Shown here: positions 16,702 to 27,160 of the stretch, piece after piece
How positions within the stretch are numbered: the first letter of the stretch is position 1
How the letters are laid out: each line of letters opens with the position of its first letter
Origin: an uncultured Oscillibacter sp.
GTDB lineage: Bacteria; Bacillota; Clostridia; Oscillospirales; Oscillospiraceae
Direction of reading: 5' to 3'
DNA length: 64,000 nucleotides
Assembly (NCBI GenBank): GCA_934574045.1
Contig: CAKTMK010000008.1
Location: 1 to 64,000 of the forward strand
Made by a program: the position numbers and the translations under genes
Notes under the pieces: generated by a model
Seen by the model: only the letters and a program-made list of their open reading frames with translations
Told to the model about the DNA's origin: nothing
Databases searched by the model: none

Positions 16702-17471
16702 CCGTTCTGTACTTCACCTCCACCGGAAATTCTCTGTCCGCCGCCAAGCGTCTCGGCGGGACGCTGATCTCCATCCCCCAGCTCCTGCGCACCGGTGCGG
16801 ACTGCGTGGCGGACGACGCCGTGGGCCTTGTGTTCCCGGTGTACGGCCTGTCGGTCCCGCCCATCGTGCTGGAGCTGATGGAGCGGGTAACGCTCCGGAC
16901 CGGATATCTCTTTGCGGTGCTGACCTACGGGACCTACGCCGCCGGGGCGGGTGAGCAGCTTCTGTCGGCCGCCGCGGCCCAGGGCGGGACGGTTTCCTAT
17001 CTGAACACTCTGCACATGCAGGAAAACTACCTGCCCGGCTTCGCCATGGAAAAGCAGACGACGCCCAGAACGCAGGCGGATGCGCTGGCGCGGATCTGCG
17101 CGGACGTGGCCGCGCGGCGCCGCTGGCTGCGGCCCTGCTCCGGCTTTGACCGCTTCATGACCCAGACCCATCAGAAGAACTACCGCTACCGCCGCGGCGA
17201 GGGCGTGACGCAGGCGCTGCGGGTGGAGGCAGGCTGCGCCGGCTGCGGCGTCTGCTCCCGGGTCTGTCCCGCCCGGAACATCCGCATGGAGGGCGGACGG
17301 CCCGTCTTTGGACGGGACTGCCTGAGCTGCCTTGCCTGCGTCCAGAACTGCCCCGGCGGCGCGCTGCGCCTGCTGACTGAAAAGAGCGGCGCCCGCTATC
17401 GCTGCCCGGACGTCTCGCTGGAGGAGCTGATCCGCGCCAACGGCCCGGCGGAGCCGATGGGCGGCGCATGA
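16698..17471 (+). CDS. EFR1-type flavodoxin / 2[4Fe-4S] ferredoxin fusion
   Basis: A 257-residue EFR1-family protein. The N-terminal flavodoxin-like domain has the FMN phosphate loop FTSTGNS (residues 6-12) and PVYGLSVPP. The C-terminal bacterial ferredoxin domain has two clusters, CAGCGVCSRVCP and CLSCLACVQNCP. It probably shuttles electrons in the cytoplasm. Its start overlaps the MATE stop by 4 bp, so the two are expressed together under the TetR regulator. Why a redox protein is coupled to an exporter is unclear; it may reduce the exported compound or an FMN-dependent detoxifying enzyme (inference). A terminator follows at 17508-17543. Confidence 0.88.
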   Translation: MTVLYFTSTGNSLSAAKRLGGTLISIPQLLRTGADCVADDAVGLVFPVYGLSVPPIVLELMERVTLRTGYLFAVLTYGTYAAGAGEQLLSAAAAQGGTVSYLNTLHMQENYLPGFAMEKQTTPRTQADALARICADVAARRRWLRPCSGFDRFMTQTHQKNYRYRRGEGVTQALRVEAGCAGCGVCSRVCPARNIRMEGGRPVFGRDCLSCLACVQNCPGGALRLLTEKSGARYRCPDVSLEELIRANGPAEPMGGA

Positions 17472-17507
17472 CCTTGGGGCGGCGGGTGATCTTCACGCGA
17501 AAATCAG

Positions 17508-17543
17508 ACAGCGCGGGACGGCATGAATGCCGTCCCGCGCTGT
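17508..17543. terminator. Bidirectional terminator between convergent operons
   Basis: A 17-bp perfect inverted repeat, ACAGCGCGGGACGGCAT / ATGCCGTCCCGCGCTGT. It is flanked by GTTTCG on the plus side and CTGATTTTCG on the minus side, and separates the EFR1 gene from the luxR-type gene. Confidence 0.82.
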
Positions 17544-17582
17544 GTTTCGTGCCGTGCTTCGTATCGCAGGCCGTCCGGCCGC

Positions 17583-19064
17583 TCATTCCTCCTGTAAAAG
17601 GGACAGCTCCCGGGCGCGCTGGACCGCCTGCCGCCGGTTCTTCACCCGCAGCTTGCGGTTGATGTTGGTGATGTGGAACTTCACGGTGCCGATCTTGATG
17701 TTCAGGTTTTCGGCGATCTCCTCGTTGGTCCGCTCCTGCGAGAGAAGGTAAAGCACATAGCTCTCCACCCGGGTGAGCGGCTCGTAATCCTCCCACGGGC
17801 GGCGCAGGTACCGGGGGCACTGTCTGGCCACCTCCATGGCGAGGCCCTTGATCTTCTCGGTAAACGCGTCCGCGCCCACCCGCTCCTCGTACAGGGACAA
17901 AAGCCGGACCATGAATTCTCCCTCGTCCGCCAGCAGGCGGTAATAGCCGTACTTCCGGGAGAGGGCCAGCGCCTCGCCGGTGTCCGCGCAGGCCCGGTCC
18001 TCGTCTCCCGCCGCCAGCGCGGCTATGGCGGAGAGGGCGCAGCACTCGCAGATGTCCGTATACCGCCGTCCCGGCTCCAGCAGGGCGATCAGCCGCCGGA
18101 CCAGCACAGCGGCCTTCATGTGCTTGCCGAACACGATGTAGCACCGGGCCTTGATGAGATAGGCGTACACATTCATCATGTAAATGCCCTGATCTTCATC
18201 CGGCGCGCGGTCCTTCAGCCAGCTGCGGGCCGCGTCGTAGTCCCCGTCGCTGCACGCGGCCCACGCCTTGAGCGCCTCCAGACTGTCCGTCAGCTCCTCC
18301 CAGCCCGTCACGCTGATGCGCCGGCGGATCTTTTCCGCGATCAGTCCCGCGCTGCGGGCCTGCCCGTTCATCAGCAGGATGCGCATTTGCAGCGCCAGCG
18401 CCACGAACAGGCAGCGCATATCGTGCATCTGCTCCATAAAGGGGATGGTCCCCGTCACCAGCAGCAGCGCCTTGAAGCACTCATTGCGCTGATAGTACCA
18501 CTCCGCCAGCGCGATCTCATAGATGCCGGTGGCGCTGGAGCCGTACAGCGCCTCAATGGCGGCGCACACCGGCTCCTTATAGGTGACGATCTTGTCCCCA
18601 AAGGTGGAGAAGTCCCGGAAGCCGTTGAGGATACTGGGGCGGCAGGCGGAAATGGTCAAAGACGGCACCGGCCCCGCGTGGGCGGCGGCCAAGGTCTGCA
18701 CCACGCCGACGAACTGCTCGTCGGTGATGTAGGGCATCACCAGCTCGGTGCTCAGCCGGTAAAACTCCAGATCCGCCGCCTGCCCGCCCTGCGGGGCGCG
18801 CAGCATGGAGACATAGCGCTCCGCCTCCCGCAGGTCGCCCCGCATGCTCTGGATCAGCGCCATCACCGGGATGAGCACTGGGCTTTCCCCGATCTCCCGG
18901 TCCGTGAGCTGAAAGAGGAACTCCCGCACCGCCCAGAACGCGGGCGCGGAATGAGGACGGGAAAGCTCCCGGATCAGAGTCTCCCGCAGCGTTCCGTTCT
19001 GCTCCGCCGCCCGCAGGGCGGCCAGCAGCTCCGTCTCGTCCCGATGCGCCTTGCGCTCGTCCAT
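17583..19064 (-). CDS. LuxR-type transcriptional regulator without an NTPase domain
   Basis: A 493-residue regulator. The C-terminal 65 residues (about 425-490) are a LuxR/GerE helix-turn-helix: LTRVESYVLYLLSQERTNEE, then IAENLNIKIGTVKFHITNI. The 420 residues before it are helical and TPR-like (repeated A-x-A and L-x-x-A pairs), resembling the sensor region of MalT-type regulators. The P-loop STAND ATPase that such proteins usually carry at the N-terminus is absent. The start is 33 bp after the stop of the degenerate P-type ATPase gene, so both are probably one transcript with rlmB. Its signal and targets are unknown. Confidence 0.85.
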   Translation of the reverse strand: MDERKAHRDETELLAALRAAEQNGTLRETLIRELSRPHSAPAFWAVREFLFQLTDREIGESPVLIPVMALIQSMRGDLREAERYVSMLRAPQGGQAADLEFYRLSTELVMPYITDEQFVGVVQTLAAAHAGPVPSLTISACRPSILNGFRDFSTFGDKIVTYKEPVCAAIEALYGSSATGIYEIALAEWYYQRNECFKALLLVTGTIPFMEQMHDMRCLFVALALQMRILLMNGQARSAGLIAEKIRRRISVTGWEELTDSLEALKAWAACSDGDYDAARSWLKDRAPDEDQGIYMMNVYAYLIKARCYIVFGKHMKAAVLVRRLIALLEPGRRYTDICECCALSAIAALAAGDEDRACADTGEALALSRKYGYYRLLADEGEFMVRLLSLYEERVGADAFTEKIKGLAMEVARQCPRYLRRPWEDYEPLTRVESYVLYLLSQERTNEEIAENLNIKIGTVKFHITNINRKLRVKNRRQAVQRARELSLLQEE

Positions 19065-19097
19065 TTTTCCGTCCTCCTCCCCGCGTTCCTCAGGCGG

Positions 19098-21230
19098 TCA
19101 ATACCGGCCCGCCAGATCGTCCAGCAGAAAGACCGGCAGCGTCCACAGCAGGGAAAACGCCAGCAGACGCACCGGGCTCATCAGCTCATAGCTTCCAAGG
19201 CCCGTCAGATAAAAGCTCAGCAGCAGGCCCGCCACGCTGGCCAGCAGCGTCAGCGCCGTTCCGGCCCGCACCGCGCGGCACAGGCGGCGGCTGCCCGCCA
19301 CCGTCTCGGCATAGGGCAGCAGACCCTCCCGCAGCAGCAGCGCCCGTGGCCGCCCCGCGGCGCTCTCCTGCTCGGAATAGGCCAGCCGGTCCGAAAGGGG
19401 CGGATACTCCGGCTTCACCTTGGCGGTGAATTTGCGGGCCAGCAGGCCCGGATTCACGTTCGGGTCCCGGGAGGCCAGAATGGGCCGGATGCGGTTTTTC
19501 CGCAGCAGCCGCAGCGCCCAGTCCACATTGTCGGAGGGCTTGTACTTCACCGCGAACACCGCGGCCAGCTGCCGGTCGATGGAGAGGAACACCCCCGTCC
19601 GCAGGTTCAGTCCGCTGGGCAGGCGCACGTCCATCTTCCGCATGAACGAGGCCGTTCCCAAAAGGACGGTTTCGCCGTGGATGTTGGCGGAAAAGCCGCC
19701 CTCCTCATAAAAGCTGAAATCGTCCAGCGGCTGAATGGATCCGCCCTCGGACACCAGCAGATTGTCAAACAGCCGCCGCAGCCCGCAGCCGGAGGCCCGG
19801 GCGAGGGATGCGCCGTACGACACGGCCTTACCCATCTCCTCGCCGAACAGCTTCACGCCGTTCAGGCTGACGGTCCCCGGTGGGAACAAGTCCTGATCCG
19901 ACAGGATCATGGACCGCCTGCGGCTGATCCGCTCCGCCCCAGCGCAGCCCGCCACGGCGCAGCCCGCCTTTTGCAGCCGCTTTGCCAGCCGGGCGGCGGG
20001 CAGCGCGTCCGTCAGCGGCAGCATCAGTGCCGCAGACGCCGCCAAAATGGCCGACCAGTTGAGCAGGAAATCCGCGCCGCGCCCCTGTCCCAGCGAGCCG
20101 AGGCCCGCGAACACGATGGACGCCACAAATACCACCGGCAGGAACGCCGCCTGCCAGATCTCGGAAAATGAGGGCTTCTCCGCGTCGGTCCAGAAGCCGG
20201 GGACGGAGCCAGGCTGTTTGCACGCGCCCTTTTCCAGATCCGTCACCAGATAGGGCGGCGCGGAGTCCAGCGCGGCGGTGCGGAACGTGTCGTACCGCGC
20301 CCGCGCCCGCTGGGCGCAGCCCCACTGGCCGAAGAGCAGACCCGCGCAGGCGGGCAGCGCGTACAGCGGGGCGGCGCTGCGTCCGGGCAGCCAGATACCG
20401 GCCCCGCAGTCCAGCAGGGCCGCCAGCGCGGAAAACGCCAGCAGCAGCTCGCCGGTGAAATACCGGCGGGCCAGCCGCGAAAAGCCCCGGGCAAACACCC
20501 CGCGGCACAAAATGCACATCAAGGCCAAAACGGCGGCGCAGGCGCCTGTCTGCACCTGTGCGTTCCCCGTCCAGACCGGGACGGTATATCCAGCGGCCTC
20601 CGCCGCCTGCGGCGCCAGCAATACCAAAACGGCCAGCACCGCCGCCCCCAGCGGACGGCGCGCCCGCCGCCAGCGCTTGAGCGCCCGCTTTGCCGCCTCG
20701 TCCAGCGGCTCCTCCGGGCCGATGGGCGGCTCCTCCGGCTCCGGCTCCGGCGGCGGTCCGGGCGGCTCATAGAGCTGCTCCGTCTCCTCCATCCGGACCC
20801 GCTTCCGGGAAAACAGCCCCCGGCGGGGGCGGTGATCCGTCTCCAGCGCCTGCCGGTCCATCAGGTCGCCCACCGTCTGGCCCACGGCCTGCTCGATGGG
20901 AACGGGCCGGGGCGGCGGGGGAAGCGTCTCCTCCGGCGCTTCCTGTACTTCCTCCCGCTCCGGGGCGGGCGGCTCCGGCGGCTGCGCCGGGGCCTTTCCG
21001 GGCGCGTCCTCTCCGGGCGCGTCCGCTTCCGGCGTTTCCTCCGCCGGGGCAGCGGCACTCTCCAGCGCTCCGTCCACTTCGTCGAGGATGTGCCGCCGCC
21101 GTCCGCCGCCGTATTCCGCCAGGATCTCCTCCAGAGAATAGTCCCCGTCCGGGGCCACGTCGGTCCCGGCGTTCAGATCCTCCGCGTCGGTCAGGGCGCT
21201 GTACGGTCTTTTTCCTTCCTTATCTGCCAT
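19098..21230 (-). CDS. Degenerate P-type ATPase-like membrane protein
   Basis: A 710-residue protein. Residues 1-185 are a long acidic, Pro/Glu-rich cytosolic tail. The rest keeps the order of a heavy-metal P-type ATPase: paired helices near 193-212, 225-245 and 260-305, a small domain near 320-345, a helix pair at 360-375 and 388-405, then LPLTDALPAARLAKRL in the place of the CPC-AL segment. GGFSANIHGETVLLGTASFM (511-530) matches the nucleotide-domain signature, and ILASRDPNVNPGLLARKF (584-601) the TGD region. A C-terminal helix pair follows. The catalytic DKTGT is replaced by SDQDLFPPG (444-452), TGD by SRD, and GDGxND is missing, so ATP-driven transport is unlikely. The family link is inferred from motif order. 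GGGAGAG precedes the ATG. Confidence 0.65.
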   Translation of the reverse strand: MADKEGKRPYSALTDAEDLNAGTDVAPDGDYSLEEILAEYGGGRRRHILDEVDGALESAAAPAEETPEADAPGEDAPGKAPAQPPEPPAPEREEVQEAPEETLPPPPRPVPIEQAVGQTVGDLMDRQALETDHRPRRGLFSRKRVRMEETEQLYEPPGPPPEPEPEEPPIGPEEPLDEAAKRALKRWRRARRPLGAAVLAVLVLLAPQAAEAAGYTVPVWTGNAQVQTGACAAVLALMCILCRGVFARGFSRLARRYFTGELLLAFSALAALLDCGAGIWLPGRSAAPLYALPACAGLLFGQWGCAQRARARYDTFRTAALDSAPPYLVTDLEKGACKQPGSVPGFWTDAEKPSFSEIWQAAFLPVVFVASIVFAGLGSLGQGRGADFLLNWSAILAASAALMLPLTDALPAARLAKRLQKAGCAVAGCAGAERISRRRSMILSDQDLFPPGTVSLNGVKLFGEEMGKAVSYGASLARASGCGLRRLFDNLLVSEGGSIQPLDDFSFYEEGGFSANIHGETVLLGTASFMRKMDVRLPSGLNLRTGVFLSIDRQLAAVFAVKYKPSDNVDWALRLLRKNRIRPILASRDPNVNPGLLARKFTAKVKPEYPPLSDRLAYSEQESAAGRPRALLLREGLLPYAETVAGSRRLCRAVRAGTALTLLASVAGLLLSFYLTGLGSYELMSPVRLLAFSLLWTLPVFLLDDLAGRY

Positions 21231-21260
21231 GCTGTCTCTCCCACCCGCGCAGGTCCGCGC

Positions 21261-22028
21261 TCAGGCCCTCTGCCGCACGGCTTCGTACAGCAGGATCGCC
21301 GCCGCCGCGGAGGCGTTGAGCGAGTTGAGCTTTCCCCGCATGGGGATGCTGACAAGGAAATCGCAGCTCTCCGCCACGAGACGGGTCATGCCGTCTCCCT
21401 CGCTGCCGATGACGATGGCGGCGGGGCCTTTCAGGTCCGCGTCGTAGAGGGAGGTGGTGCCGTCCGCCGCCGTTCCGAAGATCCACATTCCCTGCTTTTT
21501 CAGGTCCTTAATAAGAGAGGGGATGTTGGGCACCCGGGCCACCGGCAGATGGGCCACCGCCCCGGCGGAGGTCTTGGCCACCACGGCGGTCAGCCCCGCG
21601 CTGCGCCGCTTAGGGATGACGACCCCGTGGGCGCCGGCGCACTCCGCCGTGCGGATGATGGCGCCCAGATTGTGGGGGTCGGAGATCTCGTCGCAGATCA
21701 CCAGCAGCGGCGCCTCGCCCCGCTCCTGCGCCGCGGCTAGGATGTCCTCCACCGCCGCGTACTCCCGCACGGCGGCCAGCGCGATCACGCCCTGATGGGC
21801 GTGGGTCCGGCTCATGGCGTCCAGCTTGCGCCGGTCCGCCTCCACCACCACCACGCCCGCGGCCCGCGCCGTGGAGGCGATGTGGCCCAGCGTTTTGTCC
21901 GTCTCGCCCTTGGCGAGGTATATCTTGTCGATGCTCTCTCCGGCGCGCAGCGCCTCGATCACGGCGTTGCGTCCCTCGATCAGGCCGTCCGCCTCGGCGG
22001 TGAGCAGATTTTTCTTTTCGTCGTTCAT
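21261..22028 (-). CDS. rlmB: TrmH/RlmB-family rRNA 2'-O-methyltransferase
   Basis: A 255-residue SpoU/TrmH-family methyltransferase that most likely makes 2'-O-methylguanosine in 23S rRNA. The substrate-binding N-terminal domain begins LIEGRNAVIEALRAG. The trefoil-knot SPOUT domain shows its three motifs: DPHNLGAIIRTAE (about residues 116-128), IVIGSEGDGM, and IPMRGKLNSLNASAAAAI. AAGGAG lies 6-7 bases before the ATG. It is the first gene of a probable minus-strand transcript with the P-type ATPase-like gene (30 bp gap) and the luxR gene. RlmB and TrmH paralogs are hard to separate by eye. Confidence 0.9.
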   Translation of the reverse strand: MNDEKKNLLTAEADGLIEGRNAVIEALRAGESIDKIYLAKGETDKTLGHIASTARAAGVVVVEADRRKLDAMSRTHAHQGVIALAAVREYAAVEDILAAAQERGEAPLLVICDEISDPHNLGAIIRTAECAGAHGVVIPKRRSAGLTAVVAKTSAGAVAHLPVARVPNIPSLIKDLKKQGMWIFGTAADGTTSLYDADLKGPAAIVIGSEGDGMTRLVAESCDFLVSIPMRGKLNSLNASAAAAILLYEAVRQRA

Positions 22029-22117
22029 ACGTTCTCCTTCAGCGCCCGCGGCGGCCCGCCGCAGGCGGGCGCGAACGGGCCGTCCGCACTAAAATTTTTC
22101 CCATTCTCATGTTCCTG

Positions 22118-22145
22118 ATTGTATCACAATTTCCGCATACAATAA
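22118..22145 (-). promoter_or_regulatory. Possible promoter of rlmB
   Basis: An extended -10, TGATACAAT (TACAAT at 22118-22123 on the minus strand), with a poor -35 TTATTG (22140-22145) 16 bp away. Confidence 0.4.
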
Positions 22146-22188
22146 AGTGAAATTCACAGAAATTTCACGGAAAAGCAGGCGGCCGTCC

Positions 22189-22217
22189 TTGTGGGTCCGC
22201 GTTTTTTATGATATACT
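22189..22217 (+). promoter_or_regulatory. Promoter of ftsH
   Basis: TTGTGG (22189-22194) and TATACT (22212-22217) with a 17-bp spacer and an extended TGA before the -10. The start codon is about 58 bp downstream. Confidence 0.7.
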
Positions 22218-22274
22218 GCATGATAATTTGAGCAAAGCCTTTTGGGGCGCGAAGCTGTAAGGAGTATTCATCGG

Positions 22275-24596
<2,322 letters not shown>

Positions 24597-24627
24597 CCGT
24601 TTCCCATTCCGCATAGAACGCGCAAAG

Positions 24628-24656
24628 CGCCCGGCCAATGGCCGGGCGCTTTTTCG
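24628..24656 (+). terminator. Terminator after ftsH
   Basis: GCGCCCGGCC-AAT-GGCCGGGCGC followed directly by TTTTTC, 32 bp after the stop. Confidence 0.92.
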
Positions 24657-24992
24657 CGCGCGCCGAGATATCTGCCGGTCTTTGCGCTCCGCGGCCCCTG
24701 TCCGGCTTTTGTCCGCCGCTCCGCCCATTGCTTTCTCTGCCTGCCGCAGTCTGGCCGTCGCTTCCATCCGGCAGCTCTGCCCACTGTGTTTCTGTTCGCG
24801 CCCTCGTTCTCAGGTTTCTGCCGCCGCCTGCCGGTCTCCATCTTGCAGCTTCTACCCTCCGGCAGCCGGCCGCTTTCCCGTGGCGCACAGCAAGTCTCCT
24901 TCTTCGTATGCGGCGGCATACGGGCGGCACGTTTTCACAGGCCCCGTCTGTCGATGCAAAGGCTGTCCGCGTCTTTCCGCGCGCACCCGCGC
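24657..24992. other. Gap without a recognised gene
   Basis: About 335 bp between the ftsH and alsT terminators. Open frames exist on both strands but have no ribosome binding site and low-complexity Arg/Pro/Ser content. The only structure noticed is a short GTATGC-GGCG-GCATAC hairpin near 24907-24922. I see no gene or known RNA. Confidence 0.5.
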
Positions 24993-25027
24993 AAAAACCG
25001 GCGCGCGGATGCTCTCCGCGCGCCGGT
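24993..25027 (-). terminator. Terminator after alsT
   Basis: A 13-bp stem, ACCGGCGCGCGGA / TCCGCGCGCCGGT (24997-25009 with 25015-25027). On the minus strand it runs straight into a five-T tract, 14 bp beyond the alsT stop. Confidence 0.85.
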
Positions 25028-25041
25028 CAAAGCCGTCTGAT

Positions 25042-26418
25042 TTACTTGGGGTCCTTCAGCCGCGCGCTGCCGGACCGCTCCTGATAGCTCTTGGCCACGA
25101 TCCCGCTCAGCGCCAGCAACGCGATCAGGTTGGGCAGGACCATCAGTCCGTTGAACATATCGCTCAGGTTCCACACCAGATCCACCTTCAGCGCCGAGCC
25201 GATGATGATGAACACCACCGCAAGGCAGGCGTAGGGCTTCACCAGCTTCGTGCCGAACAGCGCCTTCACGTTCGTCTCGCCGAAGTAGTACCAGCCGACG
25301 ATGGTGGAGAAGGCAAAGAACAGCAGGCACACCGCCACGAAAATATTGCCGAAGGAACCGAGCGCCGCGTTGAACGCGGACTGGGCCAGATCGATGCTGG
25401 TCAGGCCGCTGTTCCACTGGCCGGAGGAAATGACCACCAGCGCGGTGAGGGTGAGGATGATAAACGTGTCGATGAACACGCCGACCATCGCAACCACGCC
25501 CTGCTCGTGGGGGTGATTCACCTTCGCCACCGCGTGGGCGTGGGGCGTGGAGCCCATGCCGGCCTCATTGGAGAACAGGCCCCGGGCCACGCCGAAGCGC
25601 ATGGCCTTCTGCACGGTGACGCCTGCGATGCCGCCCGCCACAGACTGGGGCGCGAACGCGGAGACGAAGATCAGGCGGAATGCCTCCAGGATCGCGGAGT
25701 GGTTGATCGCCAGCACCACCACGCAGCCGATGATGTACAGGCAGGCCATGATGGGAACGATCTTCTCCGTCACGGAGGCGATGCGGCTGATGCCGCCCAC
25801 GAAAATGAAGAACGCCACGGCTGCGATCACCACGCCCACCACCACGGGGGATGCGCCGAAGGCCGTTTTGAACGCGGAACCGATGGAGTTGGACTGGACC
25901 ATGTTGCCCATCAGGCCAAGCGCCAGAATGATGGCAACGGAGAAGAAGCCGGACAGGAACGCGCCGAACTTCCCCTTGAACGCCTCTCGGATGTAAAACG
26001 CGGGGCCGCCCACGGTCACGCCCCGCTCGTCGCGGGTCTTGTACTTCTGAGCCACCGTCGCCTCGGCGTAAATGGTGGCCATGCCGAAGAACGCGGACAC
26101 CCACATCCAGAAGATGGCGCCCGGCCCGCCGGAGGCGATGGCCGCCGCCGCGCCGGCGATGTTGCCGGTGCCGACCTGCGCGGCGATGGCCGTGGCCAGC
26201 GCCTGGAAAGAGCTCATGCCGCTGCTGTCGGCCTTTTCGCCGTGGAGCGACAGCTCCGCAAACATCCGCCGGAAGCCCTCGCCGAAGTGGGTGACCTGAA
26301 CGAACTTCAGCCGGAAGGTGAAGAAGATGCCGGTCCCGCACAGGGCAAAGAGCAGGATGTTTTTATCCCACAGTACCCCGTTTACCGCCGCAACCACGGC
26401 GCTGATCGTGTCCATCAT
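25042..26418 (-). CDS. alsT: AlsT/AgcS-family sodium:alanine/glycine symporter
   Basis: A 458-residue membrane transporter with about 10-11 helices. Family hallmarks are SSFQALATAIAAQVGTGNIAG (AQVGTGNIAGAA loop), GGPGAIFWMWVSAFFGMAT, and the SNEAGMGSTPHAHA motif in the second half. It imports alanine or glycine with sodium. ATG at 26418 follows AAGAGGAG; upstream sequence is leader RNA. The leader carries a glycine riboswitch aptamer and a terminator (26448-26477), so glycine is the likely substrate and effector. Confidence 0.94.
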   Translation of the reverse strand: MMDTISAVVAAVNGVLWDKNILLFALCGTGIFFTFRLKFVQVTHFGEGFRRMFAELSLHGEKADSSGMSSFQALATAIAAQVGTGNIAGAAAAIASGGPGAIFWMWVSAFFGMATIYAEATVAQKYKTRDERGVTVGGPAFYIREAFKGKFGAFLSGFFSVAIILALGLMGNMVQSNSIGSAFKTAFGASPVVVGVVIAAVAFFIFVGGISRIASVTEKIVPIMACLYIIGCVVVLAINHSAILEAFRLIFVSAFAPQSVAGGIAGVTVQKAMRFGVARGLFSNEAGMGSTPHAHAVAKVNHPHEQGVVAMVGVFIDTFIILTLTALVVISSGQWNSGLTSIDLAQSAFNAALGSFGNIFVAVCLLFFAFSTIVGWYYFGETNVKALFGTKLVKPYACLAVVFIIIGSALKVDLVWNLSDMFNGLMVLPNLIALLALSGIVAKSYQERSGSARLKDPK

Positions 26419-26447
26419 GTGTGTTTTCTCCTCTTTCTCCTTGGCGC

Positions 26448-26477
26448 AAAAAAAGAGCCGTCCGAACTGGCCGCTCT
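26448..26477 (-). terminator. Leader terminator of the glycine riboswitch
   Basis: On the minus strand AGAGC...GCTCT closes a bulged stem with an AGTTC loop (26477-26454) that is followed by TTTTTTT (to 26448). It lies about 30 bp before the alsT start, between aptamer and gene, as expected for a transcriptional expression platform. Confidence 0.8.
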
Positions 26478-26532
26478 GAAGAAAGGGCAGACGCTCACAC
26501 GCCCCCGGCTCCCGCCGGGTCCGATCAGCCTG

Positions 26533-26610
26533 CTCTGTCCTTTTGCCTGAGAGTTTCAGCGCCTGCGCGCCTTGCACCTTCGGCACTCATTTCTGAGCTT
26601 CTCCAGAGTC
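26533..26610 (-). promoter_or_regulatory. Glycine riboswitch (single aptamer)
   Basis: Read on the minus strand the element has the glycine-aptamer landmarks in order: GGACTCTGGAGA, TGCCGAAGGTGCAA, a P3 stem, then CTCTCAGGCAAAAGGACAG. P1 is formed by CTCTG / CAGAG (26604-26608 with 26533-26537). Only one aptamer is visible; many glycine riboswitches are tandem. Ligand binding would set whether the downstream terminator forms, thereby controlling alsT. Confidence 0.9.
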
Positions 26611-26686
26611 CCATATCCGGCCTGTTCCGCAGCGCGGTCCGGGTCGGACGCAGGGGTCGCTTGTCTTTCGCCGTATTGTTTTTTAT

Positions 26687-26715
26687 AGTATACTGTCTTT
26701 TTCGGAAATAGTCAA
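26687..26715 (-). promoter_or_regulatory. Promoter of the riboswitch-alsT transcript
   Basis: TTGACT (26710-26715) and TATACT (26687-26692) on the minus strand with a 17-bp spacer. This predicts a leader of about 260 nt. Confidence 0.85.
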
Positions 26716-26847
26716 CTGTTTTTTCCACGACTGACGTACATTTCGGCCGTGATACGCAGACGCCCAATCATGGCCCGATCCGGAACGGTTCGGAGCGGGT
26801 TCGATTCGGAAAGGAGCCGCAGCAAAATGAGCGCGCGGTGACTTTTG

Positions 26848-26884
26848 AAAAAAGTCGCCGCAAGCGATATGACGCTTGCGGCGA
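26848..26884 (-). terminator. Terminator of tRNA-Leu
   Basis: TCGCCGCAAGCG / CGCTTGCGGCGA (26855-26866 with 26873-26884). On the minus strand it is followed by ACTTTTTT, and it begins 2 bp after the tRNA 3' end. Confidence 0.88.
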
Positions 26885-26886
26885 TG

Positions 26887-26972
26887 TGGTGCCGGTGGTG
26901 GGACTCGAACCCACACGGAGTCGCCCCCGGCGGATTTTGAATCCGCTACGTCTACCATTCCATCACACCGGC
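26887..26972 (-). tRNA. tRNA-Leu (anticodon CAA)
   Basis: An 86-nt class II tRNA with encoded CCA. The acceptor is GCCGGTG / CACCGGC, the anticodon arm GCGGA-TTCAAAA-TCCGC gives CAA, there is a long variable arm, and the T arm is GTGGG-TTCGAGT-CCCAC. Confidence 0.96.
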
Positions 26973-26987
26973 GGGTGTAACAGAGTC

Positions 26988-27016
26988 ATTATACTACGCC
27001 GCCGCCGGGATTTCAA
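26988..27016 (-). promoter_or_regulatory. Promoter of tRNA-Leu
   Basis: TTGAAA (27011-27016) and TATAAT (26988-26993) on the minus strand, 17 bp apart. Confidence 0.82.
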
Positions 27017-27106
27017 GGGATTTTCCCCGTCTTTCCCGCCGCAATTTGCGCGCTTTCCGCCGCAGACGCGCAAACGGGAAGCGCTGCCGCGGCGGCAGCC
27101 TGACCG

Positions 27107-27146
27107 AAAAGGCCCGCGGGAACGGCGCAAGCGCCGTCCCCGCGGG
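27107..27146 (-). terminator. Terminator at the end of the dnaJ-hisK-rpiB stretch
   Basis: CCCGCGGG-AACGGCG pairs with GCGCCGT-CCCGCGGG (27113-27128 with 27130-27146). The minus-strand tail is CCTTTTCGG, 14 bp beyond the stop at 27161. Confidence 0.78.
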
Positions 27147-27160
27147 TCAGTGTTCATTGC

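Noticed and set aside
24660..24990. Small genes in the ftsH-alsT gap
   Set aside because: Open frames are Arg/Pro/Ser-rich on both strands, without ribosome binding sites or promoters.
26611..26686. Second glycine aptamer upstream of the first
   Set aside because: The 76 bp between promoter and aptamer lack the GCCGAAGG and CAGGCAAAAGGAC landmarks.
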